NCBI GenBank assembly: GCA_938004375.1
Contig: CALKWH010000018.1
Coordinates: forward strand, 1-5,124
Length of the DNA stretch: 5,124 nt
Origin: an uncultured Pseudomonadota bacterium
Lineage (GTDB): Bacteria > Myxococcota_A > Polyangia > HGW-17
Direction: 5' to 3'
Below are positions 1 to 5,124 of this stretch, in pieces. Numbering within the stretch: the stretch's first letter is position 1; the number at the start of each line of letters is the position of its first letter. Made by a program: the position numbers and the translations under genes. The notes under the pieces are model-generated. The model searched no databases. It saw only the letters and a list, made by a program, of their open reading frames with translations, and was not told where the DNA came from.

Positions 1-43
1 ACCGAGATCTACACTCTTTCCCTACACGACGCTCTTCCGATCT
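1..43 (+). other. Illumina TruSeq P5/universal adapter remnant (artefact)
   Basis: The first 43 bases match the 3' 43 bases of the 58-nt Illumina P5/TruSeq universal adapter, including its ending GCTCTTCCGATCT. The orientation is that of a library molecule: adapter, then insert beginning at base 44. This is untrimmed sequencing adapter at a contig end. It adds false codons and a false TAG stop (bases 22-24 read on the minus strand) to the truncated gene beside it. Everything left of base 44 should be masked. Confidence 0.98.
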
Positions 44-933
44 GCCCGCTCGTCCTCGGGGGGCCCGGCGCCGCCGGCCTTCTTCCGGCCCCGCCCCTCG
101 GCCTGGGGCACGCGCACGGCGCAGAAGTGGCCGTCGGCGGTGTGGTAGTTCTGGTCCGGCGAGAGCCAGGCCTGCCGCAGGGCGGACGCGCTGTCCACCG
201 AGGTGACCCGGTGGGCGCGCAGGTGGGGCAACAGCGCCTCGCGGGACAGGCCGAACAGGTGCAGGCCGACCCCGGCGGGTAGCGCCCGGGACACGGCGGC
301 CAGGATCGCCAGGATCTCGGCCGTGGAGGCCCTCACAAGGCCCCCGAGGGCCAGCAGCCGGTAGCCCATGGCCGCCGTCTTCGCGGCCGCCTCGGCGTAG
401 CTCTCGGGGTCCCAGCCCTGCACCGCGCCCACCGGAATCCAGCCGAGCCCGCGACGCCGGTGCTCGATGAAGAACTCCGCGGCGTTCTCGAGGGTGATGC
501 GGTAGCGCAATGCCCGATCCGGGTGGTCGGCGTTTGATGACACGTGGACCACCGAGACCCCCAGGTCGAAGCCGCAGGCGGTGTAGTAGTCGAGGACCTC
601 GGCGCAGGTGTACGGCGGCGCCGGCTCGTCGATGTAACCGAAGGCGCCGCAGTCGCCCAGCACGGGGAACTCCGGGGTCACGCGCAGCGCGGCGTGCACC
701 CCCAGCGCGCGCAGGCGGGCCCGGCGCTGGCGGCTCTTCTCCTCGACCACCTTGGACACCAGCAGGCCGTCATACGGCGGCGTGGGGAACAACTCGTGGG
801 CGTAGCGCTCGGCCTCCCAGCCCTTGCCCGGGGACACCTCGGTGACGAAGTCGAAGCCGGGATCCACGCGATCGTCCCAATCGGGGATGAAGTACCGCGT
901 GGCGTCGAACGAGAAGTAGGCGTCGGCGTTCAT
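44..933 (-). CDS. dpdA: DpdA-like DNA (tRNA-type) guanine transglycosylase, 3'-truncated by the contig end
   Basis: This is a TGT-superfamily protein of the DpdA/TgtA5 type, a family that exchanges guanine in DNA for preQ0 (7-cyano-7-deazaguanine). The ATG at 931-933 overlaps the upstream stop as ATGA. It has 296 native codons; the later residues and the stop come from adapter. Visible motifs are LGDCGAFGY (residues 92-100), matching the TGT TDSGGFQ segment with D94 as the likely general acid/base. GWIPVGAVQGW (164-174) and ALGGLVR (195-201) form the base-binding barrel region. HLFGLSR is at 225-231. SVDSASALRQAW (245-256) has D247 at the nucleophile position. QNYHTADGHFCAVRVPQ (261-277) resembles DpdA more than tRNA TGTs. 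As I recall the family, a C-terminal Cys-rich zinc-binding part should follow, and it is missing here. The last 20 residues are a low-complexity Gly/Arg/Lys/Glu stretch. A divergent tRNA-acting TGT paralogue is the main alternative. Confidence 0.8.
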
Positions 934-1652
934 GGGGTCCCGGGCTCCCGGTCGTCTCCGTCCGGGCAGGCCGCGCACAGGTCCAGAAAGGCCGCCGCGT
1001 CGCGCCAGGCGGGAAGCGCGCCCACGTCCGGACGCCGCCACAGCCCGGCGTCGGAGAGGAGCCGTCGGACGAGCGCGCCCTTGAGGGCGATGAGGGTGGC
1101 GTGGAAGCGGCGCGCCTCGGGCATGGCCAGCGGCACGTGGAGGGCGCCCGCGGGCACGAGCCCGGCGGCCGAGGGCGCCGCGAGGACCACGGTGGGGGGA
1201 CTGCCGGGCGGGAGCGCGAGGGTCTGAAGGCCGGTGGCGTCCAGATACTCGCGCCCCAGCAGCACCAGGCGCAGATCCGCGGGCGTCGAGAGCGCGGCGG
1301 CGACCCGGCGCGGCAGGTCCAGGGTGCCAAGCCAGGCCGCCCGCCGGGCGCCCCGCATCGCGTTGAAGGTGGCCTCGTAGTTCGGCACCGGCTCGCGCTC
1401 GCCCACGATCCCCAGCCCGGCCGAGACGACGTGCAGGGTCACCCCGCCGCCGCCGTGGGCGCGAAAGGCCTCGATCCCCCACATCATCAGGCGGTGGCCC
1501 AGGCCGTCGTACAGATCTGCCGCGGGCGTGAGCGGCCCGGCGTCGGCGGCGGACAGCCGGCCGGCGTGCCAGTCGGCGAGCCGCGCCAGGTCCAGCGCGG
1601 GGCCGCGCCGGGTCTTTCTCCCCGTGCAAGGCGCCAGGAGGTGGATCCTCAC
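930..1652 (-). CDS. Uncharacterised PC-X3-K protein (YaaA/DUF6884-like), coupled to dpdA
   Basis: The protein has 240 residues. I chose the GTG at 1650-1652 because it overlaps the folE2 stop by 4 bp (GTGA) and puts the conserved-looking segment LLAPCTGRK (residues 5-13) at the N-terminus, as in YaaA/DUF6884-type proteins. The stop overlaps the dpdA start (ATGA). No clear Shine-Dalgarno precedes the GTG, which fits translational coupling. Visible motifs are P8-C9-X3-K13, LYDG (47-50), a hydrophobic strand leading into VSAGLGIVGE (76-85), PNYEATF (90-96) and KGALVRRLL (191-199). No signal peptide or membrane segment is seen, so it should be cytosolic. The PC-X3-K motif also recalls the archaeosine synthase ArcS, which modifies the preQ0 nitrile. 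As I recall, DpdC of the Dpd island has been placed near YaaA/DUF328. From motif and position I infer a role in processing or inserting the 7-deazaguanine base. The exact reaction is unknown. Confidence 0.72.
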   Translation of the reverse strand: MRIHLLAPCTGRKTRRGPALDLARLADWHAGRLSAADAGPLTPAADLYDGLGHRLMMWGIEAFRAHGGGGVTLHVVSAGLGIVGEREPVPNYEATFNAMRGARRAAWLGTLDLPRRVAAALSTPADLRLVLLGREYLDATGLQTLALPPGSPPTVVLAAPSAAGLVPAGALHVPLAMPEARRFHATLIALKGALVRRLLSDAGLWRRPDVGALPAWRDAAAFLDLCAACPDGDDREPGTP

Positions 1653-2449
1653 GGGCGGTCCCAGGTGGTGACGGCGAAGGCCTTGTGGTTGTGGATGCTC
1701 TCGTCGTTGACGGCGGCGACCTCGTACCACACGACGCGCTCGTCGGCCCGCAGGGCCACGGCGGCGTTGCGCACCATGTCCTCGACGAACACGGGGTTGT
1801 CGTAGGCCTGCATGGTCACGTGGCGCTCGTCCTGGCGCTTGAGCAGCGGGTAGATCGGCGCGCTGCCGGCCTGCTCGGCCACCTCGACGAGCTCCTCGAG
1901 CCAGATGTGGGTGAACTCGGTCTCGCCGAGCTTGCGCGGGCGCACCTTGATGGTGATGTAGCCGCGCTGATTGTGGGCGCCATAGTCGGCCACGGCCTTG
2001 GAGCACGGGCACAGGCTGGTGACCGGGGCCGTCACCTCGAGCACGAAGTCGACCTCGTCCCCCTCGGCGGCGATGAGAAAGGCGCACTCGTAGTCCATCA
2101 GCGAGGCCGCGCCCGTGGCCGGCGCCTTCTTCTCGATAAAGTACGGGAAGCGCACCTCCAGGTGGGCGCGCTCGGCCTCGAGGCGCTTCTGGATCTCGCG
2201 GATGATCCCGGGCATGCGCTCGGCGGTGATCTCGTGGGAGTAGTCCGACAGGATCGTCACGAAGCGGCTCATGTGGGTGCCCTTGAACTCCTTGGGGAGA
2301 TCGACGGACATCTGGAAGGTCGCCACCGTGCGCTGCTCGCCTCGCGCGCGGTCGAGCACGAGGATGGGCCAGCGGATGTCGGTGATGCCGACGTGATCGA
2401 TGGGGATCTCGCGATGGTCGTGATGTTTCTGGACGTCTTCGATGGTCAT
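1649..2449 (-). CDS. folE2: GTP cyclohydrolase FolE2 (GCYH-IB)
   Basis: This enzyme converts GTP to 7,8-dihydroneopterin triphosphate, the first step toward preQ0/queuosine (and folate), in the cytosol. It is 266 residues, the usual length for the type IB family. Family signatures are IPIDHVGI (15-22), EFKGTHMSRF (54-63), the active-site segment TSLCPCSK (144-151) with C147, DYGAHNQRG (155-163) with H159, PLLKRQDER (201-209) and FVEDMVR (221-227). C147 and H159 sit at positions known as metal ligand/catalytic residues in the family. The ATG at 2447-2449 lies 8 bp after the queD stop, with a GAGGG-type ribosome site just upstream. Its own stop overlaps the next start by 4 bp. Unlike zinc-dependent FolE, this family tolerates other divalent metals and often works under zinc limitation. 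Being in an operon with queD and dpdA points to preQ0 supply rather than folate. Confidence 0.96.
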   Translation of the reverse strand: MTIEDVQKHHDHREIPIDHVGITDIRWPILVLDRARGEQRTVATFQMSVDLPKEFKGTHMSRFVTILSDYSHEITAERMPGIIREIQKRLEAERAHLEVRFPYFIEKKAPATGAASLMDYECAFLIAAEGDEVDFVLEVTAPVTSLCPCSKAVADYGAHNQRGYITIKVRPRKLGETEFTHIWLEELVEVAEQAGSAPIYPLLKRQDERHVTMQAYDNPVFVEDMVRNAAVALRADERVVWYEVAAVNDESIHNHKAFAVTTWDRP

Positions 2450-2457
2450 GGGGACCC

Positions 2458-2826
2458 TCACTCTTCTCCGTAGTAGTGGCAGGCCGAGGAGGCGGTCTCG
2501 AACACGCTCACGCGGGTCAGGCCGGGCAGCCGGGCGGCGGCCTCCTTCCAGATCCACACGGCCAGCACCTCGGAGGTCCCGGCCTCGAGCCCGGGGATCT
2601 CGTTGAGCATCTTGTGGTCCAGCCGGGCGGTCAGTTCCTTCCCCAGCGCACTGATCTCGTGGTAGTCGAGGAACCAGCCGCGAGCCGGATCCACAGGGCC
2701 GACGAACTCCAGCTCGAAGCGGAAGCCGTGGCCGTGCACGCAGCGGCACTTGTGGCCGTCGGGGGCCAGGGGCAGGCTGTGGGCGGCGTCGAACGAGAAC
2801 GATTTCACCAGATGTACCTTGGGCAT
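2458..2826 (-). CDS. queD: 6-carboxy-5,6,7,8-tetrahydropterin synthase QueD
   Basis: QueD converts dihydroneopterin triphosphate to 6-carboxytetrahydropterin, the second step of preQ0 synthesis, directly using the FolE2 product. It is 122 residues, the normal size for the PTPS/QueD family. Zinc ligands are visible as H16 (FDAAHS), H31 and H33 (VHGHG). The catalytic cysteine C27 sits in the C-X3-HGH pattern that marks QueD. D70-H71 (LDHKMLN) form the catalytic pair, and E110 (FETASSACHYY) binds the pterin. TSEVLAVWIW (84-93) is typical. I chose the ATG at 2824-2826 because MPKVHLVKSFSF is the usual family N-terminus and a GAGGTG ribosome site lies 4 nt upstream. A 24-codon in-frame extension upstream is Arg-rich and unlike the family. 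This is the first gene of the putative dpd operon. Confidence 0.95.
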   Translation of the reverse strand: MPKVHLVKSFSFDAAHSLPLAPDGHKCRCVHGHGFRFELEFVGPVDPARGWFLDYHEISALGKELTARLDHKMLNEIPGLEAGTSEVLAVWIWKEAAARLPGLTRVSVFETASSACHYYGEE

Positions 2827-2830
2827 CTTG

Positions 2831-2836
2831 CACCTC
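2831..2836 (-). promoter_or_regulatory. Ribosome binding site of queD
   Basis: On the minus strand this reads GAGGTG, four bases before the ATG at 2824-2826. It supports this start over the upstream in-frame ATG. Confidence 0.6.
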
Positions 2837-2901
2837 AGGCGACCGGACAGCCCGGCCGCACGGTGACCGCGAAAGACTGCGATCACGCGAAAAGTCACCT
2901 A

Positions 2902-2930
2902 CGTCTACAGGATTTCCTGCGAATTGTGAA
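2902..2930 (-). promoter_or_regulatory. Candidate sigma70-type promoter of the queD-folE2-dpdA operon
   Basis: The minus strand has TTCACA (2925-2930; 5 of 6 to TTGACA), a 17-nt spacer, then TAGACG (2902-2907; 3 of 6 to TATAAT). It lies in the 134-bp gap between the permease stop and queD, which is visibly more AT-rich than the flanking genes. The -10 is weak. A 5-bp-arm inverted repeat sits within the spacer and might be an operator. This is pattern evidence only. Confidence 0.3.
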
Positions 2931-2960
2931 CCAAAACAGACTCCGGGGACCGGGAAATTG

Positions 2961-3179
2961 TCACTCAAGCACGGTGGACGGATAGCCGGCGGCCTCGAGA
3001 CGGGCGAGCAGCTCGGCCCCCGGCAAGGGCCCCTCGTGGGTGATCTCGACCGTGCGGCTGCCCAGATCCACGATCACACCGGTCACTCCCGGCTGGGTCC
3101 CCAGCAACTTGGAGACCGTGGCCTTGCAGTGGTTGCAGTTCATGTCCGGGACCGAGAGACGCGTGACGTTGGCATTCAT
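2961..3179 (-). CDS. Possible internally initiated stand-alone HMA metallochaperone (in frame with the permease)
   Basis: Codon 371 of the permease-HMA gene is an ATG (3177-3179) preceded by AGGAGG at a 5-nt spacing, a far better ribosome site than that of the full-length gene. It falls exactly at the junction between the basic end of the last membrane helix (LWRRRAGRGEE) and the HMA domain. Starting here yields a 72-residue CopZ/MerP-like soluble protein with M13-N-C15-N-H-C18. A chaperone made from within a transporter gene is known for E. coli copA, although that case uses frameshifting. Whether the domain is fused, free or both is unresolved. The continuous reading frame shows that fusion is possible. 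Confidence 0.45.
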   Translation of the reverse strand: MNANVTRLSVPDMNCNHCKATVSKLLGTQPGVTGVIVDLGSRTVEITHEGPLPGAELLARLEAAGYPSTVLE

Positions 3180-4289
3180 GGAAACCTCCTCGCCCCGGCC
3201 CGCGCGGCGGCGCCAGAGGGCCTGCACCCGTGGGGCGACCAGGGCGGCGATGACGACGATGGTTAAAAGGGCGCCCGAGAGCACCTGGAGCCACCCGACC
3301 GGATGACCGCCGCCGTGGGCGGCGTGGGCGACGCCGGCGAGGGTGAGGCCGGTGGCGGCCAGCACCTGGTCGAACAGCCAGCCGAACCCCAGGGAGCCGA
3401 AGAAGATGACCGCCAGATACACGGCCAGGTGCCGCCAGCCCAGCAGTTTGTGAATGGTGGTGATGCCCACCGCGTTGGACGCGGGCCCCGCGATGAGGAA
3501 CGCCAGCGCCGCCCCGGGGGAGAAACCCTTGAGCATCATGGCCGCGGCGATGGGGATCGAGCCCGTGGCGCACACGTAGAGCGGAATGGCCACCGCGACC
3601 GAGACGACCACGCCCAGGAAGCCCGAGCCCACGGTGTCGGCCACCACGTGGGCAGGCAGCACCGCGGTGATGACGCCGCCCAGGAAAAGGCCGGTGAGCA
3701 CCGACCCGGCGATGGAGGCAGGCAGCTCCCAGAAGCCGTATACCACCATGCGCCAGACGCGCCGCAGGAAACCTTCGGCGGGCGGCGCCGGGGCCACGCA
3801 GGAGTCGCAGTCGTCCCCGTCGGAGCAGGGCTCCATGGACGCGGGAGCCGCCGCCGCCACGGACGCGCGCTCGGGGAACAGGACCGCCGACACCAGCCCC
3901 ACGAGGAGCCCGAGGACCAGCGAGACACCGAGGCGCACCAGCATGAACGCCCAGCCCAGAAACGCCCAGGTGGCCATCAGGCTGTCCACGCCGGTCACCG
4001 GCGTCGTGACCAGGAACGACAGCGTGGGCGCCGCCCCCGCCCCCGCCCGGCGCAACTGGGTCGCCACGGGGAGCACGCCGCAGGAGCACAGCGGCAGGGG
4101 GATGCCGATCACGGAGGCCTTGAACACGGCCCATTTCGAGCTCCCGCCCAGGTGCCGGGAGATGGTCTCCAGCGGCCAGAACACATGTAAAAACCCCGCC
4201 ACCGCGAAGCCCAGCCACAAATACGGCGCCATTTCGGCGGCCAGGCGCCAGGTCGCGTACAGGATGTCAAGAAGGAGTGTCTCGGGCAT
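2961..4289 (-). CDS. DUF318/ArsP-type metal efflux permease with fused C-terminal HMA domain (SO_0444-like)
   Basis: This is an inner-membrane protein of 442 residues, probably exporting a soft or transition metal (Cu/Zn, or an arsenical by ArsP analogy). It has two related membrane halves. Half one has GIPLPLCSCGVLPVATQL (62-79, CSC motif) and SFLVTTPVTGVDS (91-103). Half two has YVCATGSIPIAAAMMLKG (238-255) and FLIAGPASN (264-272). These are hallmark permease (PF03773-type) signatures. A cytosolic-looking loop holds EPCSDGDDCDSC (153-164), and a His-rich stretch AHAAHGGGH (321-329) precedes the last membrane helix. Residues 377-442 form an HMA domain with the metal site M383-N-C385-N-H-C388. 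The ATG at 4287-4289 gives the usual N-terminus, though its ribosome site is weak. It lies 134 bp upstream of queD on the same strand, and no link to base modification is evident. The metal specificity cannot be read from the sequence. Confidence 0.9.
   Translation of the reverse strand: MPETLLLDILYATWRLAAEMAPYLWLGFAVAGFLHVFWPLETISRHLGGSSKWAVFKASVIGIPLPLCSCGVLPVATQLRRAGAGAAPTLSFLVTTPVTGVDSLMATWAFLGWAFMLVRLGVSLVLGLLVGLVSAVLFPERASVAAAAPASMEPCSDGDDCDSCVAPAPPAEGFLRRVWRMVVYGFWELPASIAGSVLTGLFLGGVITAVLPAHVVADTVGSGFLGVVVSVAVAIPLYVCATGSIPIAAAMMLKGFSPGAALAFLIAGPASNAVGITTIHKLLGWRHLAVYLAVIFFGSLGFGWLFDQVLAATGLTLAGVAHAAHGGGHPVGWLQVLSGALLTIVVIAALVAPRVQALWRRRAGRGEEVSMNANVTRLSVPDMNCNHCKATVSKLLGTQPGVTGVIVDLGSRTVEITHEGPLPGAELLARLEAAGYPSTVLE
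3185..3190 (-). promoter_or_regulatory. Strong internal Shine-Dalgarno before the HMA domain
   Basis: The minus strand reads AGGAGG followed by TTTCC and ATG. This is a full-consensus ribosome site inside a longer frame, at a domain boundary. It decides whether a free HMA protein is made. Confidence 0.55.
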
Positions 4290-4309
4290 ATCCGTAAGTC
4301 CCGTCTAAC

Positions 4310-4338
4310 ACCATAGTCCTTCCCACCAGCAAATGCAA
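4310..4338 (-). promoter_or_regulatory. Candidate sigma70-type promoter of the permease gene
   Basis: The minus strand has TTGCAT (4333-4338), a 17-nt spacer, then TATGGT (4310-4315; 4 of 6 to TATAAT). It would start transcription close to 4303, leaving a leader of about 14 nt before the ATG at 4289. No MerR-like dyad or other metal-sensor operator is recognisable. The spacing is ideal but the -35 is poor. Confidence 0.35.
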
Positions 4339-4368
4339 CCCCCAGGAACAGAAGTCTCCAAGGAATCT

Positions 4369-4404
4369 CGAAATCGAAATCGAAATCGAAATCGAAATCG
4401 TAAT
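4369..4404. repeat. Hexanucleotide tandem repeat (CGAAAT)5 plus one degenerate copy
   Basis: Five perfect CGAAAT units run from 4369 to 4398, followed by CGTAAT (4399-4404). The tract lies between the stop of the TPR-like gene and the candidate permease promoter, about 30 bp upstream of the -35. It is AT-rich against a GC-rich background. In translation it gives alternating Arg-Phe or Arg-Asn, which is not a real protein. Copy number may vary by slippage. Confidence 0.95.
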
Positions 4405-4425
4405 CCGAAACCTCGACCGCCGCCG

Positions 4426-5124
4426 TCAGTTCGGTTTTTTATCGTCGTGATTACGCAGACTCTGGACGCGCTCGAGGCCCTGCTTCCAGCCAATCTGCAT
4501 CGAGAGGTACATGGCGCGGTCCAGGTACTGATCGCGGTCCGACGTGGGGCTCTGGGCAATAGTCAATGAAGCCTCGGCCGCGCCCTGCCGGTCGCCGGTG
4601 TTTTGCAGGTACTCGACGGCCTTGAGCATATGCGGCTCGGCGTCATGGGGTCGCCCCATGCGCAGGAAGAACTGCCCCAGGAGGTAGTGGATGCGGCCCT
4701 TGGGCAACTCGGCCAACTGGGTCTCCCCCACGGAGAGGGCGTTCATCAATATACGCACGGCCTCTTCCTGCTGCCCGGCCTGGAACTCGAACTCGGCGAG
4801 CCGGAGGAACAGCCGCCAGAAAGAGAGCGGCGAGTTCGACAGGGAACTGACGGCCTTCAGACCGTCGCGCAGCATCTGCGCGCCCTGGGAGTAGCGCTTG
4901 CGGGCCAGCTCGATGGTGCTCAGGTCGAAGTAGACGCGGTAGAGCAACTGGGGATCCGAGCTCTCTTTGGCCTTGCGGGTGGCGCGGTTGATCAGGGTGC
5001 CCGCGCGCTCCCCGTCCTGCAGGCTGCTCATGGTGAGGCGGGCCAGGGAACTGAGGATGACGGCCTCCTCGGCGGGGCTGTCCTCACACACGAGCAGGCC
5101 CTCCTTGAGGACCTCCTCGGCGGA
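4426..5124 (-). CDS. TPR-like helical repeat protein, 5'-truncated at the window edge
   Basis: The C-terminal 232 residues of a protein whose frame is still open at base 5124. The sequence is almost wholly amphipathic helices of TPR size. Examples are the units around YRVYFDLSTIELARKRYSQG, LFLRLAEFEFQAGQQEEAV, IHYLLGQFFLRMGRPHDAEP and HMLKAVEYLQNTGDRQGAAE, each with the small/large residue pattern and A/G-R/Q turns of TPR motifs. It ends in a charged tail (NHDDKKPN). I see no membrane segment or catalytic motif in this part. Such repeats are common at the C-terminus of large ATPase- or kinase-linked regulators and signalling proteins, so the missing N-terminus may carry the activity. A GTG at 5089-5091 has an AAGGAG-like sequence upstream, but the open frame before it (SAEEVLKEGLL) also looks helical, so I treat the gene as truncated. 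The function is not recognised. Confidence 0.8.
   Translation of the reverse strand, partial: SAEEVLKEGLLVCEDSPAEEAVILSSLARLTMSSLQDGERAGTLINRATRKAKESSDPQLLYRVYFDLSTIELARKRYSQGAQMLRDGLKAVSSLSNSPLSFWRLFLRLAEFEFQAGQQEEAVRILMNALSVGETQLAELPKGRIHYLLGQFFLRMGRPHDAEPHMLKAVEYLQNTGDRQGAAEASLTIAQSPTSDRDQYLDRAMYLSMQIGWKQGLERVQSLRNHDDKKPN

Noticed and set aside
934..1629. Extension of the dpdA frame upstream of its ATG to give a 535-residue protein
   Set aside because: The upstream part is Arg/Pro/Ala-rich shadow sequence overlapping the real 240-residue gene in another frame. The ATGA overlap and the motif positions support the ATG at 933.
1685..2473. Long plus-strand open frame opposite folE2
   Set aside because: The minus strand encodes FolE2 with all signature motifs. 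The plus-strand product is low-complexity Val/Gly/His-rich.
2937..2960. Rho-independent terminator after the permease gene
   Set aside because: Only a 4-bp CCGG/CCGG stem with a 3-nt loop is present, followed by an interrupted T-run. That is too weak to call.
2827..2960. preQ1 riboswitch controlling the operon
   Set aside because: I looked for the class I hairpin with an A-rich tail and for class II/III features, and saw none. The small inverted repeats are reported separately as weak observations.
3303..4190. Long plus-strand open frame opposite the permease gene
   Set aside because: It is a shadow of GC-rich codons. The product is rich in Gly, Arg, His and Asp with no recognisable domain, while the minus strand encodes a clear permease.
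4369..4404. CRISPR-like repeat array
   Set aside because: The units are 6 bp and contiguous with no spacers, so it is a simple tandem repeat.
4305..4559. Small minus-strand open frame with a repeating Arg-Phe tract, and its plus-strand twin with repeating Arg-Asn
   Set aside because: The tracts are the translated (CGAAAT)n microsatellite, and the rest overlaps the TPR-like gene in the wrong frame.
5089..5091. GTG as the true start of the TPR-like protein
   Set aside because: An AAGGAG sequence lies upstream, but the frame stays open to the window edge with helix-like residues, so truncation is more likely.

Overview
The window looks like a complete short contig from a GC-rich bacterium (roughly two-thirds G+C by eye). 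All five supported genes lie on the minus strand, so transcription runs from right to left. The first 43 bases match the Illumina TruSeq P5 adapter and are not biological. Native sequence starts at base 44 and cuts into the last gene of an operon. The FolE2 sequence recalls Desulfuromonadota/deltaproteobacterial homologues, but I cannot fix the taxonomy from this sequence.

Right part (4426-5124): the 3' portion of an all-helical, TPR-like repeat protein of unknown role. A 136-bp gap (4290-4425) follows, holding a (CGAAAT)5 hexanucleotide microsatellite and a plausible sigma70-type promoter. Middle part (2961-4289): a DUF318/ArsP-type (SO_0444-like) metal permease carrying a Cys-rich loop and a fused C-terminal HMA metal-binding domain. 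A near-perfect Shine-Dalgarno plus ATG lies inside the gene exactly at the HMA junction, so a free 72-residue metallochaperone could be made from the same gene.

Left part (44-2826): a tight four-gene operon in the order queD, folE2, a PC-X3-K protein of a YaaA/DUF6884-like type, and a dpdA-like DNA transglycosylase. The gaps are 8 bp, then two 4-bp stop/start overlaps (GTGA, ATGA). FolE2 turns GTP into dihydroneopterin triphosphate, and QueD turns that into 6-carboxytetrahydropterin. These are the first two steps to preQ0. DpdA-family enzymes exchange guanine in DNA for preQ0. The uncharacterised third protein sits between supply and insertion, translationally coupled to both. It is the best candidate for a step that processes the 7-deazaguanine base, or that acts with the transglycosylase.

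The most interesting content is therefore a candidate 7-deazaguanine DNA-modification (genome-marking or defence) locus. Its left end, including the rest of dpdA and any queE, queC or restriction genes, is lost at the contig edge.
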